A stretch of DNA of 64,000 nt from Virgibacillus aidingensis (GCF_010994035.1 NZ_WIXN01000006.1:124001-188000), one strand, 5' to 3'. Counted from the first letter of the stretch, positions 1 to 12,416 are shown. A program made the numbers and translations. Notes: generated by a model from the sequence alone, not told the origin.

Positions 1-959
1 AGCTTTACTTTTGTGCCGATGGAAAATCGCACGAGGCTGTCAATAAAGGCATTTACTACTTCCGGATCCAGTTTGGTGTATTTTTCTTTTTGCAATGCCT
101 CTATTGCTTTATATGGGGATTTTTTTTCTTTACAGGAATGTTCACTGGTCATTTGGTTGTACATATCACAAAGGGCGATAATTCTTGCAAATCTATGTAT
201 CTTCCCCTTTCGCAGGCCAAGTGGATATCCGCTCCCATCAAGCCTTTCATGGTGCTGCAATACAGCTATTTTTACACCTTGAGTAATAGTGGGGGTATTT
301 TCCACTAACCGGTAAGCATAGGCAGGATGTTTTTTTATTTCATTTAATTCATCCATTGTTAAAGGATGCTCTTTTAATAATATAGCAGGATCCAATTTTG
401 CCATTCCACTGTCGCTTAATAAACCGGCAATACCGATTTGCAGCCATTCTCCCTTTTTAAATCCCATTTTCTTTCCTAAGTATGCAGAAAGTACGCCAAG
501 CGCCACACTATGATAATAAAAATAATCTTTCCTTTTACTGTATCGATGAAGTAAGTACACTTCCTCCTCTATTTCATTTATCCGCTCCAGTAAAGGCAAT
601 ATATGCTTTCTCAACACAGCCATATCCACAGGCATGCCATTTTGCCACTTTTCAAATTCTTTTTTGTACATATGTACGGCATGATCATAATGATTCTTAA
701 AAGAAAGATTTTCATGCTGCTTCTCTTTTTTATGTTCTCTATTTACAGACACACCCTCTATAATTTCTTTTGGCTGGAAAACTTTCCCGTCTGCAAGTTT
801 AGAGGATACTTCCACAGAAGAAATCAAAAATTTACCTAAAAAGGTGATATGTTTCTCCTCTAAAACCGTATTCTTGGGAACGAGTGGTTTATTCGATTTT
901 CCTTTTACCTCCTGCAATAAAATACAACCAGGAATTAATTGTGACGGTTTCACACGCAT
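1..959 (-). CDS. HD-GYP-like domain protein, degenerate site, 3' end outside window
   Basis: Reading leftward from an ATG at 959, about 319 residues are open and the frame runs off the window edge. The C-terminal half carries the HD-GYP signature HHERLDGSGYP at about residues 236-246, followed by an ARIIALCDMYNQMTS segment typical of this family. HD-GYP proteins normally hydrolyse cyclic di-GMP. Here the segment that should read HDIGK reads SDSGM, so the metal-binding histidine and the conserved lysine are missing, and catalysis is doubtful. The N-terminal third resembles no enzyme I know. It lies downstream of gyrA on the same strand, separated by an inverted repeat. The family call is firm; a sensory or binding role rather than hydrolysis is inference. 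Confidence 0.8.
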   Translation of the reverse strand, partial: MRVKPSQLIPGCILLQEVKGKSNKPLVPKNTVLEEKHITFLGKFLISSVEVSSKLADGKVFQPKEIIEGVSVNREHKKEKQHENLSFKNHYDHAVHMYKKEFEKWQNGMPVDMAVLRKHILPLLERINEIEEEVYLLHRYSKRKDYFYYHSVALGVLSAYLGKKMGFKKGEWLQIGIAGLLSDSGMAKLDPAILLKEHPLTMDELNEIKKHPAYAYRLVENTPTITQGVKIAVLQHHERLDGSGYPLGLRKGKIHRFARIIALCDMYNQMTSEHSCKEKKSPYKAIEALQKEKYTKLDPEVVNAFIDSLVRFSIGTKVK

Positions 960-1006
960 AGGATCCCTACCTCTGCAATTTAATAAAAATTCATCCTGTA
1001 AATAAG

Positions 1007-1105
1007 AGGGGCTGGGGCATAACTGTAAAATCTGGTGTAATCCAAACAAATGATGAGTAGAGCACCTCTATCTGCTTGGAATATCTCCATTATGTCCCAG
1101 CCCTA
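1007..1105. repeat. Inverted-repeat element ending in GGGGCTGGGRCATAA
   Basis: A 16-base end at 1007-1022 (AGGGGCTGGGGCATAA) is the near reverse complement of 1090-1105 (TTATGTCCCAGCCCCT), enclosing about 67 bases. The same GGCTGGGACA end motif recurs at 14038 and 22186. Such short elements are scattered between genes in many Bacillales. Transcribed from either side it would give a long GC-rich stem, so it may also end gyrA transcription; no other gyrA terminator is visible. Confidence 0.7.
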
Positions 1106-1173
1106 TTGTCAGCAATAGTATAAGTACAAACCTCCGACTGCGCTGAGAACATCATCACGCAATAAGGTCTGCC

Positions 1174-3657
1174 TTATTCTTCACTTTCTTCTTCCACCTC
1201 TGTCTCTTCTTCGAGTTCCTCTTCCTCCTCGATTTCAACCTTGGCGACGGTGGCGACTTCTTCTTCGTCCTGGAGGCGGATTAGACGAACCCCCATCGTG
1301 TTTCGCCCTGTCTCGGAGATATCTTTTACCGGAATGCGGATTAATACACCGGCAATGGTAATCAGCATCAGGTCTTCATCCCCATCCACTGCTTTAACGG
1401 CAACGACATCCCCTGTTTTATCAGTCAGATTACAGGTGAAAATCCCTTTTCCGCCGCGATTCGTTACCCGGTATTCCGTTTCTTTCGTTTGTTTCCCGTA
1501 GCCTTTGCTCGTTACATGCAATATGTTGGCATCTTTTTGCAGAATTTCCATGGAAACCACTTCATCATCCTCCCGGAGTGAAATGCCTTTTACCCCGGCC
1601 GCTGTTCTTCCCATGGATCTGATTTGTTCTTCCGGAAAACGGATTAAATAGCCATTTTTCGTCGCAATCATCATATGCTGGTTTCCATCTGTTAAACGTA
1701 CGGAAATCAGTTCATCATTTTCCCTTAAACCTACTGCAATCAATCCGCCTTTTCTTATGTTTGCATATTGGGAAAGTCTTGTCCGTTTGGAAATACCATA
1801 TTTCGTAGTAAAGAATAAATAGGCATCTTCCTTGTATTCTGTAACGGAAATAACGGCATTTACCCATTCTCCTTTTTCCACCTGTAAGAGATTAATAATT
1901 GGAATCCCTTTTGCAGTCCGGTTAAATTCCGGGATTTCATAACCCTTTATTTTATAAACCTTTCCTTTGTTCGTAAAAAACAGGATCGTATCATGGGTGG
2001 AAGTGGAAACGAGATGCTCCACAAAATCATCTTCATTTGTCCCCATGCCCTGAATGCCGCGGCCGCCTCGTTTTTGTGTCCGGTAGGTGGATGACGGCAA
2101 TCGTTTTATATACCCTTTATGGGTCAGTGTAATGACAATGCTTTCTTCCGGGATTAAATCTTCATCCTCGAAGAAGCCTGCTCCGCCCATCATAATTTCC
2201 GTCCGGCGCGCATCGTTATATTTCTCTTTGATCTCCGTAAGTTCCTCCCGGATAATTTCCAGCACTTTTTCTTCATCCGCTAAGATGGCTTTTAACTCAT
2301 CAATCAGCTGCATTAATTCTTTATACTCGTTTTCGATTTTTTCCCGTTCCAGACCGGTAAGCCGCTGCAGACGCATATCAAGTATGGCCTGAGCCTGTTT
2401 TTCCGTCAGTTCAAAACCATTCATCAAACCATCCCGGGCAATGTCTGCTGTTTTGGAATTGCGGATTAAAGAGATTACCTCATCCAGGTTATCAAGTGCA
2501 ACCCTTAAACCTTCCAAAATATGCGCTCTTGCCTCTGCTTTTCTTAATTCAAATGCCGTCCGGCGTTTAATAATAACGACTTGATGATCCAGATAATGTT
2601 CCAGGCATTGCTTAATGGTCAGCACTCTCGGCTGTCCGTCAACAAGTGCCAGCATATTAACGCCAAAAGTCGTCTGAAGGGCAGTATATTTATATAAATT
2701 ATTCAATACGACATTCGGGTTGACGTCCCGGCGCAGTTCGATGACTACCCGCATACCATTTCTATCGGATTCATCCCGTAAATCTGTAATGCCGTCAATC
2801 CGTTTATCCCGGACAAGTTCGGCAATTTTTTCAATCAGTTTTGCTTTATTCACCTGATATGGCAGCTCTGACACAATAATCGTAGCTTTCCCATTTGCCT
2901 TTTCTTCAATATTGACTTTTGCCCGAATGGTAATGGAGCCTTTTCCTGTTTCATAGGCTTTGCGGATACCGCTTCTGCCTAGTATTTGGGCTCCGGTTGG
3001 AAAATCAGGCCCGTGGATATAGTCTTCCATTAATTCATCAATCGTGATATCCGGATTTTTACTGACAGCGAGCACTGCATCGATCGTTTCACCGAGGTTA
3101 TGCGGCGGAATATTCGTCGCCATGCCAACTGCAATTCCTGCAGCACCGTTTACGAGCAGGTTTGGAAAACGGGCAGGAAAAACGACCGGTTCCCGCTCCG
3201 ATCCATCATAGTTATCGGTATAATCAATGGTATCTTTATTGATATCACGTAATAGTTCCATGGAAATCTTGGACATTCTGGCCTCTGTATAACGCATTGC
3301 AGCTGCTGAATCCCCGTCAACCGAACCAAAGTTTCCATGCCCGTCCACCAGCATGTTCCGGAAGCTGAAATCCTGTGCCATCCTTACCATGGCCTCGTAA
3401 ACAGCCGAATCCCCGTGGGGATGGTACTTACCGATTACTTCTCCGACAATACGGGCGGATTTTTTATATGCTTTATCTGCATGCATACCTAAATCATTCA
3501 TTGCATATAATATTCTGCGGTGAACAGGCTTCATGCCATCACGCACATCCGGCAGTGCACGCGATACAATAACACTCATGGCATAATCCAAAAAGGATGT
3601 GCGCATTTCTTTGCTTATATTTATTTCCTGAACATTTGGCCGTTGTTCCTCTGCCAT
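1174..3657 (-). CDS. gyrA: DNA gyrase subunit A
   Basis: GyrA is the DNA breakage-reunion subunit of the A2B2 gyrase that introduces negative supercoils. The product from the ATG at 3657 is 827 residues, normal for the family. The N-terminal part has the quinolone-resistance region and the [12 protein letters not shown] segment containing the catalytic tyrosine. The C-terminal part has repeated beta-pinwheel blades (several GYG/KGY motifs) with a GyrA box-like RGGKG. The tail is very acidic ([18 protein letters not shown]). A longer reading from 3672 is possible, but its ATG overlaps the GGGAGGT ribosome-binding site, so 3657 is preferred. It follows gyrB on the same strand. Confidence 0.97.
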   Translation of the reverse strand: MAEEQRPNVQEINISKEMRTSFLDYAMSVIVSRALPDVRDGMKPVHRRILYAMNDLGMHADKAYKKSARIVGEVIGKYHPHGDSAVYEAMVRMAQDFSFRNMLVDGHGNFGSVDGDSAAAMRYTEARMSKISMELLRDINKDTIDYTDNYDGSEREPVVFPARFPNLLVNGAAGIAVGMATNIPPHNLGETIDAVLAVSKNPDITIDELMEDYIHGPDFPTGAQILGRSGIRKAYETGKGSITIRAKVNIEEKANGKATIIVSELPYQVNKAKLIEKIAELVRDKRIDGITDLRDESDRNGMRVVIELRRDVNPNVVLNNLYKYTALQTTFGVNMLALVDGQPRVLTIKQCLEHYLDHQVVIIKRRTAFELRKAEARAHILEGLRVALDNLDEVISLIRNSKTADIARDGLMNGFELTEKQAQAILDMRLQRLTGLEREKIENEYKELMQLIDELKAILADEEKVLEIIREELTEIKEKYNDARRTEIMMGGAGFFEDEDLIPEESIVITLTHKGYIKRLPSSTYRTQKRGGRGIQGMGTNEDDFVEHLVSTSTHDTILFFTNKGKVYKIKGYEIPEFNRTAKGIPIINLLQVEKGEWVNAVISVTEYKEDAYLFFTTKYGISKRTRLSQYANIRKGGLIAVGLRENDELISVRLTDGNQHMMIATKNGYLIRFPEEQIRSMGRTAAGVKGISLREDDEVVSMEILQKDANILHVTSKGYGKQTKETEYRVTNRGGKGIFTCNLTDKTGDVVAVKAVDGDEDLMLITIAGVLIRIPVKDISETGRNTMGVRLIRLQDEEEVATVAKVEIEEEEELEEETEVEEESEE

Positions 3658-3768
3658 TTTACTACCTCCCATTAGAAAAATGCTGTGGCATTTTTCCAGA
3701 AGTCAGTGGTTGTAAGGCCTGAAGTCATTCTCAATTTGACTTATTGCCTCTTGCCTCTGACATCTGTT

Positions 3769-5826
<2,058 letters not shown>

Positions 5827-5907
5827 TTATGCCTCATGGTGGATGCTCCGGTTTCACTAATCCGGATAAGAAAGTTTCTCATCTTTATAAAAGAAAATGG
5901 ATGAGGG

Positions 5908-6198
5908 CTACATTTCAATTTCTTTAATATCATCTGAAAAATCGTCTAGTTTATCTATCGTGGATATCATGCTTGCCCTTTTTTTCAGTGTTGTTACGGA
6001 CAATGTACTGTAGTAAATATGATCTCTCGTAACCATGACAGATTTGGCATCTGCCCTTGGTCCAATGATTTTCCCTTCTTTCTCCGACCCTTCCATGAAA
6101 TTTTCCATAATGGTGGAAGATGAAATTAAATTATAATCCAGAATGGCTATCACATCACCGGATCTTATTGCATTGTCGTTTCCAATATGAATGAACAT
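5908..6198 (-). CDS. remB: Extracellular matrix regulator RemB (DUF370)
   Basis: This is a 96-residue DUF370 protein starting MFIHIGNDNAIRSGD, homologous to Bacillus subtilis YaaB/RemB, which lies in the same place between recF and gyrB. RemA and RemB influence matrix gene expression and biofilm formation in B. subtilis. The ATG at 6198 follows a GGGAG ribosome-binding site; a longer reading from 6216 would overlap the recF stop and is less likely. It starts 17 bases after recF, so the two are probably cotranscribed. The acidic C-terminal tail (about 15 residues) is variable in the family. Confidence 0.9.
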   Translation of the reverse strand: MFIHIGNDNAIRSGDVIAILDYNLISSSTIMENFMEGSEKEGKIIGPRADAKSVMVTRDHIYYSTLSVTTLKKRASMISTIDKLDDFSDDIKEIEM

Positions 6199-6215
6199 CG
6201 TATCTCCCTTTCGCA

Positions 6216-7328
6216 TTATGTAACTATTTTTCCATCTTTCACATGATAGAGTTCCGCTTTTTTCAATGTTTCATGGTTAATCCCCTCAACACTTGTGGTA
6301 GATACAAATGTCTGCACCTTTCCCTGAATGGTGCTTAAAAGATGGGATTGTCTGTAATCATCCAATTCACTTAAAACATCATCGAGAAGTAAAACAGGAT
6401 ATTCGCCAACCTCATGACAGATGAGTTCGATTTCTGCGAGTTTCACGGATAAAGCCGTGGTCCGCTGCTGTCCCTGGGAACCGTAAACCTGGACGTTTTT
6501 GCCATTAACATAAAACAGCAAATCATCCCGGTGGGGTCCAATTAATGTGGTGCCGCGTTCAATCTCTTTTTCCTGTACTTCCCGGAATTTATTCATATAC
6601 ATGGATTCTATTTTATCTTTATTATCATTTTCGGTAACATCTATGGTTGGAGCATAGGCAATTTCCAGCTCCTCCAGCTTTCGGCTGATCCCATGATGTA
6701 TGGGAATTGCCCATTTCCGCAATAAATCAAGAAAAACAAACCGTTTTTCCATTAATGTTGCTGCGTGGGATATTAACTGATCCGTTAAAATTTCCAGTAT
6801 ACTTTTATCCTGGTGAAAGTTTCTTTGCATCTGTTTCAATACAGCATTTCGCTGTTTTAATATTTTTTGATACTGTCCCAAATGATAAACATAGGTCGGC
6901 TGGATTTGCCCCAGCTCCATATCCATAAATCTCCGGCGTATTTGCGGCGGGCCTTTCACAATGGTCAGGTCCTCGGGTGCGAACATTACCACATTCAGGG
7001 CTCCAATATAATCACTTAGCCGCGGCTGTTCCAGATGATTGAATTTCGCCTTTTTTCCTTTTGCGGAAATAATGATTTCCAGCGGAAATGACTGGTTTCT
7101 TTTTGTAATCCTGCCTTCTATTTTAGCATATTCCTTATCCCATTGAATAAGTTCTTTTTCCCTGGATGTCCTGTGGGATTTGGTAAATGCAAGCAGGTAG
7201 ATGGCTTCCATCAAGTTCGTCTTTCCCTGGGCATTTTCTCCGATAATGACATTGATCTTATCATCAAAAGTGATATCAAGTCCCTCATAATTCCGGTAAT
7301 TATTTAATGTCAGCTGTTCGATATGCAT
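6216..7328 (-). CDS. recF: DNA replication/repair protein RecF
   Basis: RecF is an SMC-like ATPase that, with RecO and RecR, loads RecA onto gapped DNA. The 370-residue product starts [19 protein letters not shown]. It has a Walker A motif [18 protein letters not shown] at about residues 30-47, the ABC-type signature region [16 protein letters not shown] near 285-300, and a Walker B/D-loop region [12 protein letters not shown] near 315-327. Length is standard. It begins two bases after the yaaA stop and ends just before remB, fitting the conserved dnaN-yaaA-recF-remB-gyrB cluster. Confidence 0.97.
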   Translation of the reverse strand: MHIEQLTLNNYRNYEGLDITFDDKINVIIGENAQGKTNLMEAIYLLAFTKSHRTSREKELIQWDKEYAKIEGRITKRNQSFPLEIIISAKGKKAKFNHLEQPRLSDYIGALNVVMFAPEDLTIVKGPPQIRRRFMDMELGQIQPTYVYHLGQYQKILKQRNAVLKQMQRNFHQDKSILEILTDQLISHAATLMEKRFVFLDLLRKWAIPIHHGISRKLEELEIAYAPTIDVTENDNKDKIESMYMNKFREVQEKEIERGTTLIGPHRDDLLFYVNGKNVQVYGSQGQQRTTALSVKLAEIELICHEVGEYPVLLLDDVLSELDDYRQSHLLSTIQGKVQTFVSTTSVEGINHETLKKAELYHVKDGKIVT

Positions 7329-7330
7329 GC

Positions 7331-7552
7331 TTAATCCTCTTTTGTAACGATGTAAGAACCGACGCCTTCTATCTCTACTACGTCATTGGGATACAGCTTT
7401 CTTCCCCGCCTGTGTTCTTGTTCTCCATTTACGATGACGCCTTCCTGCTGGAGAAAAAGCTTTACCATTCCGCCGGATTCGAGAATATTAATGATTTTTA
7501 TAAATTGGCCCAGCGTAATATATTCCGTGCTTATGCTCACTTCTTCATGCAT
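7331..7552 (-). CDS. yaaA: S4-domain RNA-binding protein YaaA
   Basis: A 73-residue single S4 RNA-binding domain, with the characteristic [30 protein letters not shown] core and the VEIEG/IVTKED end. Homologues sit between dnaN and recF throughout Bacillales; the B. subtilis protein is linked to the large ribosomal subunit. It is almost directly joined to recF (two-base gap). Unlike recF, it is separated from dnaN by nearly 500 bases, so a promoter upstream in that gap is likely. Confidence 0.9.
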   Translation of the reverse strand: MHEEVSISTEYITLGQFIKIINILESGGMVKLFLQQEGVIVNGEQEHRRGRKLYPNDVVEIEGVGSYIVTKED

Positions 7553-7890
7553 TTCATCACCGATTCTATTGTTTATTTATTAGTATATTACCTATAGAAG
7601 TCTTATAAACCTATTTTACTAAAGTTTTTGCTTTATTGAAAGGTTTACCCCTTTTTTTATACAATCAGGCTTATTTCGCCTTTAAATTGCTTTTAAAAAA
7701 GGGGAAAAAGAGCAGGAAGAGTCAATTGTTTAGGATATATTTACCAATTTTGTTCATTGATAAAGTTTTTTTTGAAGAAATATGTTCATATAACATGGTG
7801 ATAATTAATAAACCGTATTTGCCCGTCTTTTAGTATTTGGATTATACGTGAGATTTAAAAATATTTAATAATTCTAATTACATTTTTGGG

Positions 7891-7922
7891 GGGCTGCGGG
7901 TACAGTAGTTCCTCGTCCCAGC
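7891..7922. repeat. Relic of interspersed repeat segment
   Basis: The bases GGTACAGTAGTTCCTCGTCC closely match the 42-base piece present only in the first large repeat copy (around 14126-14148, with CGG in place of TAG). It is flanked by GGGGGCTG on the left, recalling the GGCTGGGAC ends of the larger elements. I read it as a decayed fragment of the same family. Confidence 0.45.
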
Positions 7923-7958
7923 AAAAACCATTGCTGAAAATTTCTTTTTTAACGTGTT

Positions 7959-7992
7959 AAAAAAAATGCTCACTATCCAATAGATAATGAGC
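7959..7992 (-). terminator. Terminator of dnaN
   Basis: On the minus strand a 10-bp stem (GCTCATTATC pairing with GATAGTGAGC, one G-U pair, 5-base loop) is followed by eight U residues. It lies about 60 bases past the dnaN stop. Confidence 0.8.
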
Positions 7993-8050
7993 TGAAATAA
8001 TGGCAGTTATGAGTTATATAAGCAGGATTTACCAGACGGAAAGCTGCTTG

Positions 8051-9232
8051 TTAATATGTTCGGATCGGCAGGATTAACTGCAGAATCTCAGCACCGTTGA
8101 CCGGCCGGATAATAAATGGCCGCATCGCCCCGGTGAATTCTATTTTCACCTCATCAAAATCTATGGCCTTCAGTGCATCCATCATATATTTTGAGCTGAA
8201 GGATATTTTCAGATCCTCGCCTTCCATCGATTGAATGCCAATTTCTTCTGTAACAGTCCCTACCTCAGGGGAGTTACTTGAAATTTCCGCACTGTTATTG
8301 TCGTTTGTTGTCAGCCTTACCACATTATTATGATCATCCTTGGCAAGAAGGGAAGCACGATCGATGGTATGTAGAAGCTCCTTCGTTTTTATTTGCAGTG
8401 CTGTTTTACTTTCTTCCGGAATCAGCCGGGACGTTTCCGGGTATTTCCCATCCAGCAGCCGGGAAAGAAAATATAAATTTTCTGTCCGGAAAAGTATTTG
8501 ATTATTAGTTACACTTATCTCTATTTTTTCATCATTATCCGTTAAAATTTTATTCAATTCATTCAAGCTTTTGCCAGGAATAACGAGACTGGTAATTTCT
8601 GTTTGAGCATCATCTACCGGAATTTCCTGCATGGCCAGACGGTGACTGTCAGTTGCAGAGAATGTCAGTTTATTATCAAGCAATTTAATTTGCACCCCGG
8701 TTAAAATGGGACGGCTTTCCATTGTCGCAACAGCAAAAACAGTTTGTTTAATCAAGGCTTTTAACGTGTTTGTGGATAGTTCAAAACTGTCTTCCGTTTG
8801 CAATTCAGGAAGCAATGGATATTCATCCGGATCCTGGCCGTTTAAATGGAACAACGCTTTTCCCGAGCGAATGGCAACTTTTAATTGAGGATCCATTTCG
8901 ATTTCCACGGTTTCCTCAGGTAATTTGCGAATAATGTCAGGAAAATATTTCGCATGCAGCACAATACTTCCTTCCTGTATTATTTCTGCATTTATTTTTT
9001 TATTATCCATCTCTTCATCTGCTTCATCAGTCTTTTTATCAACAAATTCTTCGACAGCCGGGATAAAATATTTTATCGTTATATCTGAATCACTGCCAGT
9101 TAGCGTAATTCCCTCTTTCGCTGCTTCCAATTTAACCCCTGTCAGAATCGGTACAACTGTCCGTGATGAGATAGCTTTCATTACATCTTGCAGCCCTGAG
9201 ATTAATTTCTGGCGATTAATAATAAATTTCAT
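8051..9232 (-). CDS. dnaN: DNA polymerase III beta subunit (sliding clamp)
   Basis: The beta clamp is a ring-shaped dimer that tethers the replicative polymerase and many repair proteins to DNA. The 393-residue product starts MKFIINRQKLISGLQDVMKA and ends LILPIRTY, with three repeated clamp domains. It is about 15 residues longer than B. subtilis DnaN. The extra sequence is an acidic, lysine-rich insertion around residues 63-85 (FVDKKTDEADEEMDNKK) in the first domain, probably a surface loop. A GAGGA ribosome-binding site precedes the ATG. The gene follows dnaA after 182 bases that hold the dnaN-proximal half of the origin. Confidence 0.97.
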   Translation of the reverse strand: MKFIINRQKLISGLQDVMKAISSRTVVPILTGVKLEAAKEGITLTGSDSDITIKYFIPAVEEFVDKKTDEADEEMDNKKINAEIIQEGSIVLHAKYFPDIIRKLPEETVEIEMDPQLKVAIRSGKALFHLNGQDPDEYPLLPELQTEDSFELSTNTLKALIKQTVFAVATMESRPILTGVQIKLLDNKLTFSATDSHRLAMQEIPVDDAQTEITSLVIPGKSLNELNKILTDNDEKIEISVTNNQILFRTENLYFLSRLLDGKYPETSRLIPEESKTALQIKTKELLHTIDRASLLAKDDHNNVVRLTTNDNNSAEISSNSPEVGTVTEEIGIQSMEGEDLKISFSSKYMMDALKAIDFDEVKIEFTGAMRPFIIRPVNGAEILQLILPIRTY

Positions 9233-9414
9233 TCGATTATCCTCCTCATGGAAGTTCTATATATTTATTTTATTTAATAAAAATACAGTAATAATAATAA
9301 GCGCTGTGATTATTGTGGATAAATGAAGTTTGATTGCTGAAACACAGTTATTCACATGTGGACAACCTGTTTATGATTTCTTACTTTCATTCACATTTCT
9401 TCACAGGCAATTGT
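9233..9414. other. oriC, dnaA-dnaN part: unwinding region and DnaA boxes
   Basis: Between dnaA and dnaN lie DnaA boxes TGTGGATAA (9314-9322, exact), TTATTCACA (9348-9356) and TGTGGACAA (9357-9365), the last two abutting. On the dnaN side is a very AT-rich stretch (9258-9300) ending in a TAATAATAATAA trinucleotide run (9289-9300) next to GCGC. This order (boxes, small GC patch, trinucleotide repeat, AT-rich DNA) is that of the B. subtilis incC unwinding element with its DnaA-trio. The trio assignment is inference from position and periodicity. Confidence 0.85.
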
Positions 9415-10755
9415 TCAGAATGATTTCAGCTTTTCTTTCAGTTCTTCTAATTCTTTAGTAAGTTCCGTATCTTTTTCCATCATTTTGGTTACTTTATCAT
9501 GGGCATGGATCACCGTTGTATGATCCCGTCCGCCAAATTCTTCCCCGATTTTCGGCAGAGAGGAGTCGGTTAATTCCCTGGATAAATACATGGCAATCTG
9601 CCTTGGAAAAGCGATAGCTTTTGTGCGTTTTTTTGCAAGCATTTCTTCCAGGCTGACATTATACTTTTCCCCTACGGTTTCCTGGATAAGCTGAATTGTA
9701 ATCACCCGGGGTTTGCTGCTTGGAATGATATCCTTTAGTGCATCTGCAGCCAGGGAGGCATCGATATCCTGATTTACAAGAGAGGAATAGGCGACAACCC
9801 GAATTAATGCACCTTCAAGCTCCCTGATATTTGTATCAATTTGATTGGCAATATACAGCATGACTTCATTTGGTATATCGAGGCCTTCTGCTTTTGCCTT
9901 TTTTGACAGGATAGCAATTCTTGTTTCCAGGTCCGGCGGGGTTATATCTGTAATCAGCCCCCATTCAAATCGGGATCGCAGCCTGTCTTCCAGTGTTGGA
10001 ATTTCTTTTGGCGGTCTGTCACTGGATATAATAATTTGTTTGCTTTCCTCATGCAGCGTGTTGAATGTATGGAAGAATTCTTCCTGGGTTGATTCCTTGC
10101 CTGCAATAAATTGAATATCGTCAATTAATAAAACATCTACATTCCGGTATTTATTGCGGAAAGAAGTGGTTTTATTGTCCATAATGGCGTTAATAAATTC
10201 ATTTGTAAATTTTTCCGATGATAAATAAACCACTTTTGCATTCGGATCATGTTCCTGGACATAATGACCGATTGCCTGCATCAGATGGGTTTTTCCCAGT
10301 CCTACACCACCATAAATAAAAAGCGGATTGTACGCTCTTGCAGGAGCTTCGGCAACAGCAAGGGAAGCAGCGTGGGCAAATCGGTTCCCCGCACCAATGA
10401 CAAACGAATCAAAGGTGTATTTTTCATTAAGCATCGTTTTGTTTGCTTCATTGCCTTTGTTTGGATCCGGCTGCTGCTGGGATTGATTATTTTCCTTTTC
10501 AACACTGCTGTCAGGTACGATAAATTTCGTATGTAATTCGGTTCCGGTAATATCAAGTAAAATTTCGGAAATAAATTGTGTATACTGGTTTTCCAGCCAA
10601 TCTCTCGCAAACTCGTTCGGAGCGGAGATGATCAATGTGTTTCCATCAAGACCTTCTGCTTTTGTATATTGCAGCCATGTTTCGAAGCTTGGTTTGCTTA
10701 TTTTTTCTTCTATCTTTTCCAGCGTTGCTACCCATAAATCGTTAATATTTTCCAA
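9415..10755 (-). CDS. dnaA: Chromosomal replication initiator protein DnaA
   Basis: DnaA binds DnaA boxes and opens oriC. I place the start at a TTG (10755), giving [24 protein letters not shown] and 446 residues, the same length as B. subtilis DnaA. In-frame ATGs at 10776 and 10788 would add residues that overlap the AAAGGAG ribosome-binding site. Visible parts are domain I, a Gln/Asn-rich linker (about 85-105), the AAA+ core with Walker [10 protein letters not shown] and Walker B LLIDDIQF, the sensor region LRSRFEWGL, and the C-terminal DNA-binding signature [11 protein letters not shown]. DnaA boxes on both sides of the gene suggest autoregulation. Confidence 0.96.
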   Translation of the reverse strand: MENINDLWVATLEKIEEKISKPSFETWLQYTKAEGLDGNTLIISAPNEFARDWLENQYTQFISEILLDITGTELHTKFIVPDSSVEKENNQSQQQPDPNKGNEANKTMLNEKYTFDSFVIGAGNRFAHAASLAVAEAPARAYNPLFIYGGVGLGKTHLMQAIGHYVQEHDPNAKVVYLSSEKFTNEFINAIMDNKTTSFRNKYRNVDVLLIDDIQFIAGKESTQEEFFHTFNTLHEESKQIIISSDRPPKEIPTLEDRLRSRFEWGLITDITPPDLETRIAILSKKAKAEGLDIPNEVMLYIANQIDTNIRELEGALIRVVAYSSLVNQDIDASLAADALKDIIPSSKPRVITIQLIQETVGEKYNVSLEEMLAKKRTKAIAFPRQIAMYLSRELTDSSLPKIGEEFGGRDHTTVIHAHDKVTKMMEKDTELTKELEELKEKLKSF

Positions 10756-10788
10756 TGGTGTCTTCACTCCTTTCATCAATATATGCAT

Positions 10789-11645
10789 CTAAATGCTATG
10801 GGATAAAATATTGCGCCAATGACACAAAAAGCCTCTCTCTATCTCGTAAAGAAGAAAAAGGCACGTTGGAAATTTTGTACAAAAAATTATATGGTTTACC
10901 TCTTATTATTTATTTGGTTTGGTTATGGAAATTTTCGGGCATCCTGCTGGAAAAATGAAAATAGGCCTGTGGACAGATTGAATGGATGTATAAAGGCATT
11001 TAAATACTTACAAACGTTTTCCACAAATCTGTTGATAACATTATACTATGGTATGTGAATTAATATCCACAACATATCCACAAACTGTAGATAACTCATT
11101 TAAGAACAGGTCCTTTCCACAGAGTTAAACACAATAATAATATCAAAAAAACCCAGTAACTGCAATGTTTTTTCGACACTTATCCACAAATTCAACAGGT
11201 TGTATACAAATTTCGTTAACAGCACTATATTTTGTGATTTTCTTGTCGATAATTGTTGTGGATGAAAAAAATTGGCGGAAAAATTATGGACACCGTATGT
11301 GGATAAGCAATTTTTATTTAAATATAGCTGAAAAAGTTATTATTAGCCAAAGCAATGAAATTTTATTTTAAAAAATATAGGCAGGGTATGCTGGATGGCT
11401 GGATAGTTAATTGTTGTATAACAGTATGGTTGTACTTTTATACTTTATATGATGAGAATTAGGCATGATAAGATGGGGATCAATCAGCATTCCCGGATGA
11501 TTTGGCAAGGTATGTTTCTTTGAATAACGGGAAAGGTTCAATGGGTGGGCAGTTTGATGAAGTGAACCGAACCCGGTTATTTTATTTCTGAAAGAGGAAA
11601 TTTTGCTGGAGGTGAAGCGCCTCCGTATTTCAATTGAAAAAATCA
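10789..11645. other. oriC, rpmH-dnaA part: DnaA-box cluster
   Basis: The roughly 860 bases between dnaA and the rpmH promoter hold no gene. They contain exact DnaA boxes at 11180-11188 (TTATCCACA) and 11298-11306 (TGTGGATAA). One-to-two-mismatch boxes lie at 10968-10976, 11017-11025, 11063-11071, 11074-11082, 11086-11094, 11113-11121 and 11257-11265. Boxes occur in both orientations. This corresponds to the incA/incB half of the bipartite Bacillus origin and to the dnaA control region. ORFs in this AT-rich stretch have no coding character. Confidence 0.9.
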
Positions 11646-11648
11646 ATG

Positions 11649-11678
11649 TTGACAGATGCTATCATGATTACGTATAAT
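11649..11678 (+). promoter_or_regulatory. Promoter of rpmH (sigma-A type)
   Basis: A consensus -35 TTGACA (11649-11654) and -10 TATAAT (11673-11678) are separated by 18 bases. The rpmH start codon follows at 11746, leaving a leader of roughly 60 bases. Confidence 0.85.
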
Positions 11679-11745
11679 TACAAAGACTGTCTTATGGAGA
11701 AATTTTACTTCGGATTTTACATCCTTTTCAGGAGGTGCAGAATAA

Positions 11746-11880
<135 letters not shown>

Positions 11881-11881
11881 G

Positions 11882-11906
11882 CCACTGACATTTCAGTGGT
11901 CTTTTT
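11882..11906 (+). terminator. Terminator or attenuator after rpmH
   Basis: A 7-bp stem CCACTGA/TCAGTGG with a 4-base loop is followed by TCTTTTT. It begins one base after the rpmH stop. Because rnpA is usually cotranscribed, partial termination that keeps rnpA low is possible. Confidence 0.8.
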
Positions 11907-12074
11907 CAGGATAGAAGAGTAAAAAGCCGGAGCGGAAGAGGCTGAACGAGTATAGTTGCAAGCATATCCGCTCAGGTTTTCTATATTTTTTGAGGATTTA
12001 AAAGTCAGCCACCAGGTTATGTACATAGTTGGAAATGGACAGGCTTGAAGCAGGATCTACTAAGGTGATACGAA

Positions 12075-12416
12075 ATGAAAAAGGAATACAGGATAAAAAA
12101 AAATGAAGAATTTCAGCAGATTTTTAAGCGGGGAAAGTCTTTTGCCAATCGGCAGCTGGTTATCTATTACGTGAAAAAGCCCGGGCAGCTTCATTTCAGA
12201 GTAGGGCTGTCTGTCGGAAAAAAAATAGGCAATGCAGTGACGCGAAATCGGATAAAGCGCTATTTGCGCACATCTTTTCAGGAATTGGAAGATGAAGTTA
12301 AACATGAATACGATTATGTTGTCATTGCCAGACAGCCGGCAAAAGTTATGAATGGTAAAGAGATAAAGAAAAGCCTGGTTCATTTAATACATAAAGAACA
12401 GTTATTCAAAAAATAG
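12075..12416 (+). CDS. rnpA: Ribonuclease P protein component
   Basis: RnpA is the small basic protein of RNase P, which trims the 5' ends of tRNA precursors together with the RNA subunit. The 113-residue product has the [14 protein letters not shown] strand and the signature [19 protein letters not shown] (about residues 47-65), the RNR motif that binds RNA. Length is normal. An AAGGTGA ribosome-binding site precedes the ATG. The 220 bases between it and yidC hold no recognisable element. Confidence 0.97.
   Translation: MKKEYRIKKNEEFQQIFKRGKSFANRQLVIYYVKKPGQLHFRVGLSVGKKIGNAVTRNRIKRYLRTSFQELEDEVKHEYDYVVIARQPAKVMNGKEIKKSLVHLIHKEQLFKK

Larger units (their letters stand above)
7553..8050. other. 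Intergenic gap between dnaN and yaaA
   Basis: About 498 AT-rich bases without a credible gene. It contains the dnaN terminator (7959-7992, minus strand) and a short relic of an interspersed repeat (7891-7922). The rest should carry a promoter for yaaA-recF, but I could not assign one convincingly. Confidence 0.5.

Noticed and set aside
960-1173. Possible rRNA operon start downstream of gyrA, as in B. subtilis
   Set aside because: No rRNA or tRNA sequence is visible; the gap holds a short inverted-repeat element instead.
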